Translations under genes and position numbers: made by a program | DNA from: Paracoccaceae bacterium | GTDB lineage: Bacteria > Pseudomonadota > Alphaproteobacteria > Rhodobacterales > Rhodobacteraceae | Length of the DNA stretch: 28,173 nt | Direction of reading: 5' to 3' | NCBI GenBank assembly: GCA_007128995.1 | Contig: SKWJ01000444.1 | Span: forward strand, 1-28,173 | Shown here: positions 8,430 to 16,511 of the stretch, in pieces | Numbering within the stretch: position 1 is the first letter of the stretch | Layout: every line of letters begins with the position of its first letter | The notes under the pieces: generated by a model | The model's database searches: none | What the model saw: only the letters and a program-made list of their open reading frames with translations | What the model was told of the DNA's origin: nothing

Positions 8430-9511
8430 CCAAGGTCGGCATTATCGGAGCAAGCTTTGCCCGCGACGCGTATCTTCCCGCTTTCGCCCATGTCCCGGGC
8501 GCAGAGGTGGTGGCGCTGGCCTCGGGCCGGCTGGAAAGCGCCAAGGCCGCCGCAGCCCCCTACAAGATTGCCAATGTCTATGATGACTGGCAGGCGATGC
8601 TGCGCGCCCATGATCTTGATCTGGTCTGCATTGCCACCCCGACAGTTCTGCACAAACCGATGGCGCTGGCGGCGCTGGGCTCTGGTGCAGCGGTTCTGTG
8701 CGAAAAGCCGACAGCAATGAATGCAACCGAGGCCCGCGAAATGCTGCAGGCAGCGCGCACGGCAAAGCGCTTGCACATGGTTGACCATGAATTGCGCTTC
8801 AACCCCAACCGGGTGCGCGTGGCGGAATTGATTGCGGCAGGTGAGCTTGGCGAGATCCGCCATGTCAATATCGCCAATATCGGCGCAAGCTGGTCTGATC
8901 CGGCAGGTCGGCCCAAGGGCGACTGGTGGTCCGACGCCTCGCAGGGCGGTGGGCGACTGGGGGCCAATGGCTCGCATCAGGTGGACATGCTGCGCTGGTG
9001 GTTGGGAGAGCCCGCCAGCGTCGTCGGGCAGGCATTGACCATGGTTCCCGACAGGGTGGACGCGAAAACAGGCGAGAACTGGACCGCCACAGCCGATGAT
9101 ATGACGCATTTCACATTGCAGATGCAGTCTGGCGCAATCGCGCAAGTGTTCATGTCAGGTGTTGCGGCCACGAATATGGGCAATAACACGCAGGTTTTCG
9201 GGTCAAAGGCGACACTGACCCTGTCGAACGCGGATGAACGGCTCTGGTTGCAGCGCGCGGGCGAACAATCGGCCACGGAAATTACCGTGCCGGACCCGAA
9301 TGCAGACTTGCCCGGCCTGAACAAGGGGATCTGGAATGTTTCGGTCACCGCAGCCTTGCAGGAACTGTGCGGTGCCATTGCTGAAAACCGTGACTTGCAG
9401 CGCGGTGCAACCTTTGTGGATGGCCTGCGCAACCAGATGGTGCTGGATGCGGTCATCGCGTCTACCAAAAGCCGCAAATGGGAAGATCTGGATTTCTCGG
9501 AGGCCGTGTGA
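8426..9511 (+). CDS. Gfo/Idh/MocA family oxidoreductase (second of tandem pair)
   Basis: This 361-residue NAD(P)-dependent oxidoreductase starts with KVGIIGASFARDAYLPAF, carries the EKP motif at 93-95 and has the family histidine in GANGSHQVDMLRWW. A strong AAAAGGAG ribosome-binding site near 8413-8420, inside the 3' end of the previous gene, supports the ATG at 8426. The stop overlaps the SDR start (TGATG). Tandem Gfo/Idh/MocA pairs in catabolic operons often make a 3-keto or scyllo-type intermediate and then reduce it. That is a general family observation and not evidence for a particular sugar here. Confidence 0.9.
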   Translation: MTKVGIIGASFARDAYLPAFAHVPGAEVVALASGRLESAKAAAAPYKIANVYDDWQAMLRAHDLDLVCIATPTVLHKPMALAALGSGAAVLCEKPTAMNATEAREMLQAARTAKRLHMVDHELRFNPNRVRVAELIAAGELGEIRHVNIANIGASWSDPAGRPKGDWWSDASQGGGRLGANGSHQVDMLRWWLGEPASVVGQALTMVPDRVDAKTGENWTATADDMTHFTLQMQSGAIAQVFMSGVAATNMGNNTQVFGSKATLTLSNADERLWLQRAGEQSATEITVPDPNADLPGLNKGIWNVSVTAALQELCGAIAENRDLQRGATFVDGLRNQMVLDAVIASTKSRKWEDLDFSEAV

Positions 9512-10233
9512 TGGCGTCTGCCCTCACAGACAATCGCGTGGTGATTACAGGCGCGGCGCAGGGTCTGGGGGCGGCGCTGGCGCGCGCTTTTGCCGATGCC
9601 GGCGCGCGCCTTGTGCTGCTGGACCGCGATGAAGCGGCGCTGAAACCCCTTTGCGCGCAGACCGGGGCGATGTGTCTGCCGGTGGATCTGTCGGATGCGA
9701 GTGCCACGCAGGCCGCTATTGACCAGATGCTGGCCGCAGATCCGCGTGTCGATACCCTGATCCATAACGCCGCGATCCTTGTCCCGGAACCGCTGGCGGA
9801 CCTGGAATTCGGGATGTTTCGCGCAACACTCGATGTCGGCATTCAGGCGGGCTATCTGCTGGCGCGTGCGGCATTGCCGTCCATGCAGCGGCATGGCGGC
9901 GCGATGATCTTCGTGTCGTCTCAGTCCGGGATAAAGGGATTTGCCGAAGAAACCGCCTATTGCGCCGCCAAGCATGCGCTGGAAGGGTTTTCCAAATCCA
10001 TCGCCCTGGAAGAACCCGGTCTTGTGTCCTGCACCATTACGCCTGGCAAGGCGATGCACACGCCGATGTCAGAGCGCAATTATACCGATGACATGAAGGC
10101 GCAATGGGTCGACCCTGGCCTGCTTGCGCCTGCATTCCTGCATATTGCAAAAACCCGCGATCCGGCATTCAGCGGTCAACGCCTGAATGCCTGGGATATC
10201 GCACAGTCCCTGAAAGGTGACATCCATGCCTGA
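9511..10233 (+). CDS. Short-chain dehydrogenase/reductase (classical SDR)
   Basis: The 240-residue protein is a classical SDR with the TGAAQGLG cofactor motif (13-20), NAA (86-88), catalytic Ser in the FVSSQSG strand (134-140) and the Y150/K154 pair in YCAAKHALEG. It would oxidise a secondary alcohol or reduce a ketone with NAD(P). I chose the ATG at 9511, which has a GGAG site near 9499 and overlaps the previous stop by one base. An upstream in-frame start at 9478 would add 11 unlikely residues inside the preceding gene. The last 8 bp overlap the M20 peptidase gene. Confidence 0.9.
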   Translation: MASALTDNRVVITGAAQGLGAALARAFADAGARLVLLDRDEAALKPLCAQTGAMCLPVDLSDASATQAAIDQMLAADPRVDTLIHNAAILVPEPLADLEFGMFRATLDVGIQAGYLLARAALPSMQRHGGAMIFVSSQSGIKGFAEETAYCAAKHALEGFSKSIALEEPGLVSCTITPGKAMHTPMSERNYTDDMKAQWVDPGLLAPAFLHIAKTRDPAFSGQRLNAWDIAQSLKGDIHA

Positions 10234-11602
10234 CATCACACCCGAGATGCAGAAGATCTATGATCATATCGATGCAAATGCCGATGAATACATCAGGGAT
10301 CTGCAACGTTTCGTGCAGCAGCCGTCGGTTTCGGCGCAGGATATCGGCTTGCAAGACTGTGCCGATTTGGTGGTCGAGATGATGCACGCGGACGGTCTTC
10401 CGGCGCAGCAACACGCCCTCAAGGCCGGGCCACCTGTGATCATCGGGCATATTCCATCAGAGAAATCGCGCAAGACGTTGCTGTGCTATTCGCATTACGA
10501 TGTTCAGCCGCCCGAGCCCATTGAAGCCTGGACGCATGGCGGGCCGTGGTCGGGGGCTGTTGTAGATGGGGTCCTCTATGGGCGCGGGGCAACAGACAAC
10601 AAGTCAGGCGTCCTGGCCTTCAACAAGGCTGCGAAAGCGTTCCTTCAGGTGCGTGGCGAAGTACCGGTGGGATTGAAATTCATCATCGAAGGGGAGGAGG
10701 AGATCGGCAGTCCGAACCTTGGCGAGTGGGCCGCGCGCAACAAGGCGTTGCTGGAAGCCGATGGCATGCACTGTCTGGACGGGTCGGTCGAAATTGGCCC
10801 GGATGTGCCAGATGTGTCGCTTGGTCTGAAATCCATCCTGTTTGTGGAACTGATTGCGCGGGGTCCGGGCAAGGATGTCCACTCGCTGAACTTTCCGCTG
10901 GTTCCCAACCCGGTCTGGGACCTGATCCATGCACTCTCCACGATCATGGACCGCGACCGCAACATTCTGATCGAAGACTGGGCCGAGGGGATCTATATTC
11001 CGGATGAAGAAGACGAGGGCTATCTGGCCGACAAGGCGGCACGGATCGATTTTGATCTGTTGCGGCACGATCTGGCGGTCGATCAGTTCGTGCTGGGGCG
11101 CGATGGCGTGGATGCGCTGCGCGCCCGCACCTATGAGCCGACGGCGAATATTCAGGGCATCATTGCAGGGTATACGGGCGCAGGCAGCAAGACGATCGTC
11201 CCGTCGGAAGCCCGTGTGCGCATGGATTTCCGGTTGATCCCGCATATGCAGCCCGAGGCCGCAGCCCGGAAGCTGAAGGCGCATCTGGCACAGCTCGGGT
11301 TTGACAGCATCGAAGTGAAGACTTTCGAGCGCGCAGAAGAACCCTACAAGATTTCTGCCAAGGAAGATATTTCGCAATCCATCATCGCCGCAGCGCATGA
11401 GGTCTATGGCGAACCCCCCATCGTCAATGGTGTCTCGGCCGAAGGGGCGATCCTGAAACATGTCTGGATCCCCTGTGTGTTAACCGGCTTTGCCAATCCC
11501 GGGTGCAACTTGCACGCCCCGGACGAGAATATCCGCATTGCGGAATACATTAAGGGGATCAAATATGCTGCGGCCATCATGGAGCATTTTGGTCGCAGCT
11601 AG
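10226..11602 (+). CDS. M20 family dipeptidase/peptidase (CNDP-like)
   Basis: The 458-residue protein is a two-metal M20 hydrolase that cleaves dipeptides or N-acyl amino acids. Visible ligands and catalytic residues are YSHYDVQP (H90, D92), the bridging Asp in GRGATDNKSG (D124), EGEEEIGS with the Glu pair near 157-159, and a C-terminal ligand region near HAPDENIRI. A dimerisation lid domain lies between about 205 and 385. It resembles carnosinase/CNDP-type dipeptidases more than allantoate amidohydrolase (AllC), also M20. The ATG at 10226 has an AAAGG site 8-9 nt upstream; a GTG at 10217 would overlap that site, so I reject it. It closes the catabolic run. Confidence 0.92.
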   Translation: MPDITPEMQKIYDHIDANADEYIRDLQRFVQQPSVSAQDIGLQDCADLVVEMMHADGLPAQQHALKAGPPVIIGHIPSEKSRKTLLCYSHYDVQPPEPIEAWTHGGPWSGAVVDGVLYGRGATDNKSGVLAFNKAAKAFLQVRGEVPVGLKFIIEGEEEIGSPNLGEWAARNKALLEADGMHCLDGSVEIGPDVPDVSLGLKSILFVELIARGPGKDVHSLNFPLVPNPVWDLIHALSTIMDRDRNILIEDWAEGIYIPDEEDEGYLADKAARIDFDLLRHDLAVDQFVLGRDGVDALRARTYEPTANIQGIIAGYTGAGSKTIVPSEARVRMDFRLIPHMQPEAAARKLKAHLAQLGFDSIEVKTFERAEEPYKISAKEDISQSIIAAAHEVYGEPPIVNGVSAEGAILKHVWIPCVLTGFANPGCNLHAPDENIRIAEYIKGIKYAAAIMEHFGRS

Positions 11603-11630
11603 TGTCCGCCACCCGATGAAAAATACGCAC

Positions 11631-11649
11631 GGAGGGCTTTGAGCCCTTC
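11631..11649 (+). terminator. Hairpin downstream of the catabolic gene run, possible terminator
   Basis: An 8-bp stem with one G-T pair and a 3-base loop (GGAGGGCT-TTG-AGCCCTTC) lies 29 bp after the M20 stop. No T-run follows, so it is not a canonical intrinsic terminator. It could still be the 3' boundary of the long transcript, since the next gene faces the opposite way. Confidence 0.35.
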
Positions 11650-11742
11650 GCGGATGCCTGAGCGCGGCAGCATGCGCGGCGGGCTAAATCATTTCGCTGC
11701 CTCAGCCCGAGGGGTGATCAGACTGATCGTCGTGAGCTTGCG

Positions 11743-12384
11743 TCAATAGGTCAGGGTCGGGGTTTCACGGTGCAGGCTTGGCGCAATCGCTTCCTGCAGC
11801 AGGAAGGCGGCAACATCGCGCCGTGAGATCAGGCCATTGCGCCAGTCTTTCGGGCGCAACAGAACCTGATACTGCCCCCGACCCGCGCCATTCGTCAGGA
11901 TCGTCGGGCGCACGATCAGCCAGTCCAGACCGCTGCTGCGGATCAGGTCTTCCTGCCGGTCCTTGTCCTCATAGGCCTTGCCAAGGGCTGCACGATGCAC
12001 AAGGCGTTCGGGCCAGCTTTGTGCACTCTTGCTGTCGCCTGCGCCAAAACCTGTCACTGCGACCAGTCGCGCAACCTGAGCGCGCTGCATTTCCTGAACA
12101 AGCGCGGCGGTGCTTGCTGAAAACAGGGTCACATCGCAAAAGGTACGCTTCAGGCCGGGTGCCATGCCGATGGCGTGGATGACCGCAGACACACCTGTCA
12201 GGGCCGGGCGCAGGGCTTCGGGGTCTGTTGCATCGCCATCGATTTTCTCTAACTGCGGGTGCTGAAGCGCGATCTTGCTTGCACTGCGCGAAAGCGCGCA
12301 GACCTCGTGACCGTCGTCCAGAGCAAGTTTCACTGCCTGAAAGCCAATCCCGCCACTGGCCCCGATTATCAGAAGACGCGCCAT
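11743..12384 (-). CDS. NAD(P)-binding atypical SDR (NmrA/NAD(P)H-binding type)
   Basis: This 213-residue protein has a Rossmann start LLIIGASGGIG (4-14) and the atypical-SDR layout, with an HAIGMAP segment and a VAVTGFGAGDS strand in place of a classical YxxxK site. Such proteins act as reductases or redox sensors and often remain uncharacterised. It lies on the minus strand, converging on the catabolic run and downstream of the two ABC ATPase genes, from which it is separated by 137 bp containing a strong hairpin. It need not belong to the catabolic pathway. Family assignment is good; function unknown. Confidence 0.8.
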   Translation of the reverse strand: MARLLIIGASGGIGFQAVKLALDDGHEVCALSRSASKIALQHPQLEKIDGDATDPEALRPALTGVSAVIHAIGMAPGLKRTFCDVTLFSASTAALVQEMQRAQVARLVAVTGFGAGDSKSAQSWPERLVHRAALGKAYEDKDRQEDLIRSSGLDWLIVRPTILTNGAGRGQYQVLLRPKDWRNGLISRRDVAAFLLQEAIAPSLHRETPTLTY

Positions 12385-12475
12385 AGCCCTGCCCCTATCC
12401 AGAAAGACGAACAGATATCGCGCTGCCTGCGCGCATCAACAGTGCTGCGCGTGTTCCTGCCTATGTGGCCTACCG

Positions 12476-12512
12476 CCTGCCCCTGCGCCCGAAGCCCGAT
12501 GCGCGGGGCAGG
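12476..12512 (-). terminator. GC-rich hairpin between the ABC ATPase operon and the NAD(P)-binding gene
   Basis: An 8-bp perfect outer stem (CCTGCCCC with GGGGCAGG) continues into GCGC/GCGC pairing with a single bulged base. It begins 10 bp beyond the stop of the minus-strand ATPase gene. There is no T-run, so it may act as a Rho-assisted terminator or a 3'-end stabiliser of the ATPase mRNA. Confidence 0.45.
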
Positions 12513-12521
12513 TTTATGGGG

Positions 12522-13490
12522 TCATGTGGTCAGGATACAGGCACTGTAATGCTCTGTCCCGACTTTCTTCAATTCGGGGACGACCTGCGCGCATTCCGGC
12601 TTTGCCAAGGGGCAGCGGGTCCGGAAGACGCAACCAGACGGCGGGTTGATCGGGCTTGGAATGTCGCCCTTCAGCCGCGTCCGGGGGCGGCGCTGGCGCG
12701 GGTTGGCCACCGGGACAGCGGCCAGCAACGCCTTGGTGTAAGGATGGTTTGGCTGGCCATAAAGCGCGGCTGCGGGGGCGATCTCCATCACGCGCCCCAG
12801 ATACATGACGATGACCCGGTCGCAGATATGTTCGATCACACCCAGATCATGTGCGATGAACAGCATCGTCAGGTCAAATTCTTCTTTCAGGTCTTCAAGC
12901 AAGTTGATGACCTGCGCCTGAATCGACACATCGAGCGCAGAAACAGGCTCATCCGCGACAATGAATTCCGGCTCTACGGCCAGGGCACGGGCGATCCCGA
13001 TGCGCTGACGCTGTCCGCCCGAAAATTCATGTGGATAGCGATCCATATGCTCTTCGCTCAACCCGACTTTCCGCAGCAATGCGACGGCGCGCTCTTCGCG
13101 TTCAGACCGGTTGCCGATATTGTGCAGTTTCAGCGGATGGGTCAGCACTTCGCGGATCTTCTCGCGCGGGTTGAGGCTTGCATAGGGGTCCTGAAACACG
13201 ATCTGCATCTGCTTGCGCAGGCTGCGCATTTCTGCGGCGCTGGCGCTCATGATGTCGCGCCCATGAAACCGAACTGCGCCCGATGTGGCTTCTTCAAGGC
13301 GCAACAATGTGCGTCCGACTGTTGTCTTGCCCGAGCCGGATTCTCCGACCAGCCCCACCACTTCGCCTTTCCGAACGTCAAAGCTGACATCATTCACGGC
13401 CTTGACGTTGTTGACGACGCGTTGAAGCACACCGCCACGGATGGGGAAGAATTTGCGAAGATTCTCTACTTCAAGCAGAACATCTTTCAT
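12522..13490 (-). CDS. Oligopeptide/dipeptide ABC transporter ATP-binding protein (DppF/OppF type)
   Basis: The 322-residue ATPase powers uptake through the permeases encoded on the opposite strand. It has Walker A GESGSGKT (49-56), a Q-loop in FQDPYASLNP, the signature SGGQRQR (157-163), Walker B FIVADEP (176-182) and the switch His in IAHDLGV. The C-terminal oligopeptide-type extension contains cysteines 287, 293 and 300 plus C318, the C-x5-C-x6-C pattern of this subfamily. I chose the ATG at 13490, two bases after the upstream ATPase stop. Longer in-frame starts would overlap that gene and precede the domain. It forms a heterodimer partner for the neighbouring ATPase. Confidence 0.93.
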   Translation of the reverse strand: MKDVLLEVENLRKFFPIRGGVLQRVVNNVKAVNDVSFDVRKGEVVGLVGESGSGKTTVGRTLLRLEEATSGAVRFHGRDIMSASAAEMRSLRKQMQIVFQDPYASLNPREKIREVLTHPLKLHNIGNRSEREERAVALLRKVGLSEEHMDRYPHEFSGGQRQRIGIARALAVEPEFIVADEPVSALDVSIQAQVINLLEDLKEEFDLTMLFIAHDLGVIEHICDRVIVMYLGRVMEIAPAAALYGQPNHPYTKALLAAVPVANPRQRRPRTRLKGDIPSPINPPSGCVFRTRCPLAKPECAQVVPELKKVGTEHYSACILTT

Positions 13491-13491
13491 G

Positions 13492-14523
13492 TCACGCAGT
13501 CTCCGGCATGAGGTTGAGTTCATTCCAGCGGACACAGCGGATCATGTGATCCGGGCTGTTTGCGCTGACAAGTTCCGGTGTGGCCGCACGGCATTTTTCC
13601 TGGGCATAGGTGCAGCGCGGGCCAAAGCGGCAGCCCTTTGGCAGCCGCGCCAAGGACGGCACTTGACCGGGGATCGCCTGCAAACGGCCTTTCTGGATCG
13701 AGGCACCGAGCCGCGGAATGGAATTCAGAAGCCCTGCCGTATAGGGCATGCGCGGAGTGTCAAATATCGCGTTGACCGGCGCGGTCTCGACCACCTGGGC
13801 CGAATACATGACGACAACCCGGTCTGCAATTTCGGCCACCACGCCCAGATCATGCGTGATGAACACCACTGCCATCCCCATGCTTTTCTGCAAATCCTGG
13901 ATAAGGTCCAGCATCTGTGCCTGAATCGTCACATCCAGTGCGGTGGTCGGTTCATCTGCGATCAGCAGGCTGGGTTCGCATGACAGCGCCATCGCAATCA
14001 TGGCGCGCTGTCGCATCCCCCCCGACATCTGATGCGGGTAATTGTCGACGCGCTTGTTGGGTTCGGGAATTCCGACAATTTCCAGCATTTCGATCGCGCG
14101 GGCGCGTGCCTTTGTCTGTGACAGCTTCTCATGCTGGATCAGAACTTCGCAGATCTGGGCGCCGACAGTATGCACCGGGTTAAGACTGGTCATCGGCTCC
14201 TGAAAGATCATGCCGATTTCCTTGCCGCGTATCGCGCGCATCTGTCGGTCGCTCAGTTCTGTCAGTTCACGCCCGTTATGCAGGATGGAGCCCCCTGTCA
14301 CCCTGCCAACCCCTTTGGGCAAAAGGCCCATGATCGACAGGGCCGTAACCGATTTTCCCGATCCCGATTCCCCAACGATCGCCAGTGTTTCGCCACGATT
14401 GACATCAAAACTGACGCCATCCACGGCACGCAGGCTGTTGCGCGGGCTGAGTTGAAACGTGGTTTGCAGATCCTTCACCTGCAACAGGGGACGGCTGGGG
14501 CTGTTTGGCGGCATTGCGGTCAT
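13492..14523 (-). CDS. Oligopeptide/dipeptide ABC transporter ATP-binding protein (DppD/OppD type)
   Basis: This 343-residue ATPase has Walker A GESGSGKS (51-58), the Q-loop [10 protein letters not shown] typical of OppD/DppD, signature SGGMRQR (167-173), Walker B LLIADEP (186-192) and switch His in ITHDLGV. The C-terminal tail carries C298, C304, C311 and C330 in the same spacing as its partner. The ATG at 14523 has a good AAGGAAC ribosome-binding site; the frame is open 75 codons further upstream, but that stretch has no domain and crosses the divergent control region. It is the first gene of a two-gene minus-strand operon, divergent from the binding protein and permeases it should serve. 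Confidence 0.93.
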   Translation of the reverse strand: MTAMPPNSPSRPLLQVKDLQTTFQLSPRNSLRAVDGVSFDVNRGETLAIVGESGSGKSVTALSIMGLLPKGVGRVTGGSILHNGRELTELSDRQMRAIRGKEIGMIFQEPMTSLNPVHTVGAQICEVLIQHEKLSQTKARARAIEMLEIVGIPEPNKRVDNYPHQMSGGMRQRAMIAMALSCEPSLLIADEPTTALDVTIQAQMLDLIQDLQKSMGMAVVFITHDLGVVAEIADRVVVMYSAQVVETAPVNAIFDTPRMPYTAGLLNSIPRLGASIQKGRLQAIPGQVPSLARLPKGCRFGPRCTYAQEKCRAATPELVSANSPDHMIRCVRWNELNLMPETA

Positions 14524-14564
14524 GGGTGGTTCCTTCGATCGCGCGTGCTGGCATGCAAAGCATA

Positions 14565-14583
14565 TGTCGGCGATGTGCCGACA
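14565..14583. repeat. Perfect inverted repeat in the leader of the ATPase operon
   Basis: TGTCGGC and GCCGACA form 7-bp arms around a 5-base loop, 42-60 bp upstream of the ATPase start codon. It could be a regulator site or an mRNA hairpin in the 5' leader of the minus-strand operon. Its arms differ from the GTCGAC motif on the other side of the region. Confidence 0.4.
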
Positions 14584-14675
14584 ACCAGCCAGTCTTGAAA
14601 CGCTGAATTCCGGGGCAGAGAGGCTGAAGACAAGGCGATGGGGCAGATTTCCTGAATTGCGTGCTTGACGGGGTG

Positions 14676-14710
14676 ACAGTCGACGTGGTTTCTTAGTATA
14701 CAGTCGACAA
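14676..14710 (+). promoter_or_regulatory. Tandem GTCGAC-centred candidate operator upstream of binding protein 1
   Basis: Two direct copies of ACAGTCGAC start at 14676 and 14700. The second is embedded in ATACAGTCGACAA (14698-14710) and overlaps a possible -10 element TATACA. The same 13-base motif with one change occurs at 18623-18635 upstream of the GntR/FCD regulator gene. FadR/FCD-type GntR proteins commonly bind short palindromes of the TTGTnnACAA kind, which this resembles, so the local regulator is the obvious candidate ligand. Confidence 0.5.
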
Positions 14711-14787
14711 TATGACTTCAGATTGGGCAACAGCTCCATGCTTGTCAAGGACCAGCCCCCTAAAGGACCACAAAAAAGGATCGCTTC

Positions 14788-14817
14788 ATGCGAAACGCAT
14801 CTTTCCCTTGCGAATGA
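14788..14817 (+). CDS. Putative 9-residue leader ORF
   Basis: A 9-codon frame (MRNASFPCE) has an AAGGA site 8 nt upstream (14776-14780) and ends in ATGA, where its stop overlaps the start of the next short frame at 14814. The arrangement suggests coupled translation in the long leader of the binding-protein mRNA. Evidence is only positional; it could be chance. Confidence 0.25.
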   Translation: MRNASFPCE

Positions 14818-14951
14818 TCAGGTCGGTTGCACAGGCGGCGCTTGCTGTGTCGCTGTGCCTTCTCGCGTCGACCCTGCCTGATACGGCGCCCCGCAATTCC
14901 GGTTTGCACGGGCGCAAGCGTGTCCCAACCAACAGGAGAACAGATCTATGA
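14814..14951 (+). CDS. Putative 45-residue leader peptide with signal-like hydrophobic stretch
   Basis: This short frame begins MIRSVAQAALAVSLCLLAS, which looks like a secretion signal (charged start, hydrophobic core), and then continues with a basic, unremarkable tail. Its stop overlaps the start codon of binding protein 1 as ATGA (14948-14951), so ribosomes finishing here could restart on the main gene. The start itself overlaps the stop of a 9-codon frame. Rare codons such as AGG, AGA and CTA near the 3' end argue against an ordinary protein. It may be a leader peptide or the decayed start of a duplicated binding-protein gene. Confidence 0.3.
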   Translation: MIRSVAQAALAVSLCLLASTLPDTAPRNSGLHGRKRVPTNRRTDL

Positions 14952-16495
14952 TACGACTGAGAGCCATGCTTTGGGCTACAGCCGCGCTGGGCCTTCCGGG
15001 TCTTGCTGTAGCGCAGGCCCCCGAGAATACCATTGTCACGGCGCTGAGCGCCGATATCACGACCTTCGATATCGCGCAGGTGTCCGAGCGCGGCAATTCC
15101 AATATCATGCGCCATATCTTTGCCACGCTGCAGACAACGCAACCCGATGGCAGCATCTCGCCGGATCTGGCCGAATCGCTTGAGGTGACAGAGGACGGGA
15201 CAGGGTATATCTACACCCTTCATGAAGGGCTGACCTGTCACGATGGTGAATCGCTGATGGCAGAGGACGTGGCCTATACGTTCAATCGTGCCAAAGATCC
15301 CGAGAACGGATTTACCGGCAATGTGCCGGGGTTTCTGTTCTCTGGCATGCAGTTTATCGACGCAGTTGCGCTGGATGACCTGCGCGTGCAAATCAATATC
15401 CGCACCCCCAACCCGATTGCGCAGGGCTTGATTGCCGAAGTGATGATCCACTGCAAGGATGCCTATGAGGCCATGAGCCTTGATGAAGCGGGCATGAACC
15501 CCGTCGGTTCTGGTCGTTACCGGCTGACAGAATGGGACCGGGGGTCGCAGGTCGTGCTGGAAGCCGTGCGCGACACCCCTGTCGAGCGGCTGGTGTTCCG
15601 CATCATTCCCGAGGCCTCTACCCGCACGGCAGAACTGCTTGCCGGAAATGTGGATCTGGTGACGAATGTCCCGCCCGACCAGATTGACGTGATCGAGAAC
15701 GCCGCCGACAGCAGTGTCTATATCGCGCAGGGTTTGCGGCGGATTTATGTGGGCTTCAATCTGAGTGAAGAATTTGCGCAGTTGCCCGGCGGTGATGCAA
15801 TCCAGGACCCGGCAGTTCGCCGCGCACTGCAATATGCTGTCGATGTTCCAAGTATCTGCACGCAGCTGCTAAACTTTGAATGTGAACGCGCGACCGGGCT
15901 GGTAAACCCACCGCATAACCACCCCGATCTTGAACCCTACCCCTATGACCCGGACATGGCAGAGCAGTTGCTGGACGAGGCAGGATGGGAACGTGGCGCG
16001 GATGGGAACCGGTTTTCCATTCGGTTTCAGGCGGGCCGTGACCGGTATCTGAATGATGTGAATGTGGTGCAGGCCATCACCCAGATGTTGCAGGATGTCG
16101 GTGTCGACGTGGACTTGCAGATCCTGGACTGGGCCAGCGGCTATGTCCCGCTGATCCGGGAACGCCGCGCCGGGCCGATGTACTTTCTGGGGACCGGAGG
16201 CAATATCTGGAGCCCGTATATCGACATGAACGACCTGAATTCAGTCGAGGCCGGTACAAATTACACCCACTGGGATGACCCGCGCTGGTTTGACGGGTGG
16301 GACGTGCTGCGCGATCCATCCGCAACCGAGGCGGAACGGGAAGAAACACGCCTCGAGATGCTGCGTGTCTTCTATGAGGACGGTCCGTGGCTGCACCTCT
16401 ATTCACAGCCGGATTTCTACGCGATGAGTTCAAGGTTGAACTTCGAGCCGCGCCAGGATGAGCGGGTCTATCTCTGGACCGCGACGCTTGACTGA
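14948..16495 (+). CDS. ABC transporter substrate-binding protein, family 5 (peptide type), SBP1
   Basis: The 515-residue periplasmic protein captures the substrate for the ABC importer. It has a cleavable Sec signal (MIRLRAMLWATAALGLPGLAVAQA, site near 24) without a lipobox, followed by the family-5 layout, including the DLAESLEVTEDG and YTFNRAKDPENG segments. The mature chain has only four cysteines (C97, C169, C304, C312), all matched in SBP2. The AGGAG site at 14934 supports the start. The chain is strongly acidic. SBP2 at 19751 is a close paralogue along its whole length. Peptides are the commonest ligands of the family, but sugars and opines are also known, so the ligand is open. Confidence 0.93.
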   Translation: MIRLRAMLWATAALGLPGLAVAQAPENTIVTALSADITTFDIAQVSERGNSNIMRHIFATLQTTQPDGSISPDLAESLEVTEDGTGYIYTLHEGLTCHDGESLMAEDVAYTFNRAKDPENGFTGNVPGFLFSGMQFIDAVALDDLRVQINIRTPNPIAQGLIAEVMIHCKDAYEAMSLDEAGMNPVGSGRYRLTEWDRGSQVVLEAVRDTPVERLVFRIIPEASTRTAELLAGNVDLVTNVPPDQIDVIENAADSSVYIAQGLRRIYVGFNLSEEFAQLPGGDAIQDPAVRRALQYAVDVPSICTQLLNFECERATGLVNPPHNHPDLEPYPYDPDMAEQLLDEAGWERGADGNRFSIRFQAGRDRYLNDVNVVQAITQMLQDVGVDVDLQILDWASGYVPLIRERRAGPMYFLGTGGNIWSPYIDMNDLNSVEAGTNYTHWDDPRWFDGWDVLRDPSATEAEREETRLEMLRVFYEDGPWLHLYSQPDFYAMSSRLNFEPRQDERVYLWTATLD

Positions 16496-16511
16496 GCGCA
16501 CGAGACATGAG

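Larger units (their letters stand above)
14524..14947. promoter_or_regulatory. Divergent control region between ABC ATPases and binding protein 1
   Basis: This 424-bp stretch has no convincing full gene. From left to right it holds the dppD-type gene ribosome-binding site, a perfect 7-bp inverted repeat (14565-14583), two direct copies of ACAGTCGAC 24 bp apart (14676-14708), a possible sigma-70 promoter with GTGACA at 14673 and TATACA at 14697 (18-bp spacer), a chain of two short open frames (14788-14951), and the AGGAG ribosome-binding site of the binding protein (14934-14938). It must drive transcription in both directions. Confidence 0.6.

Noticed and set aside
11603..11742. Possible insertion-sequence remnant between the M20 gene and the NAD(P)-binding gene
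   Set aside because: No terminal inverted repeats, target duplication or transposase fragment could be recognised.
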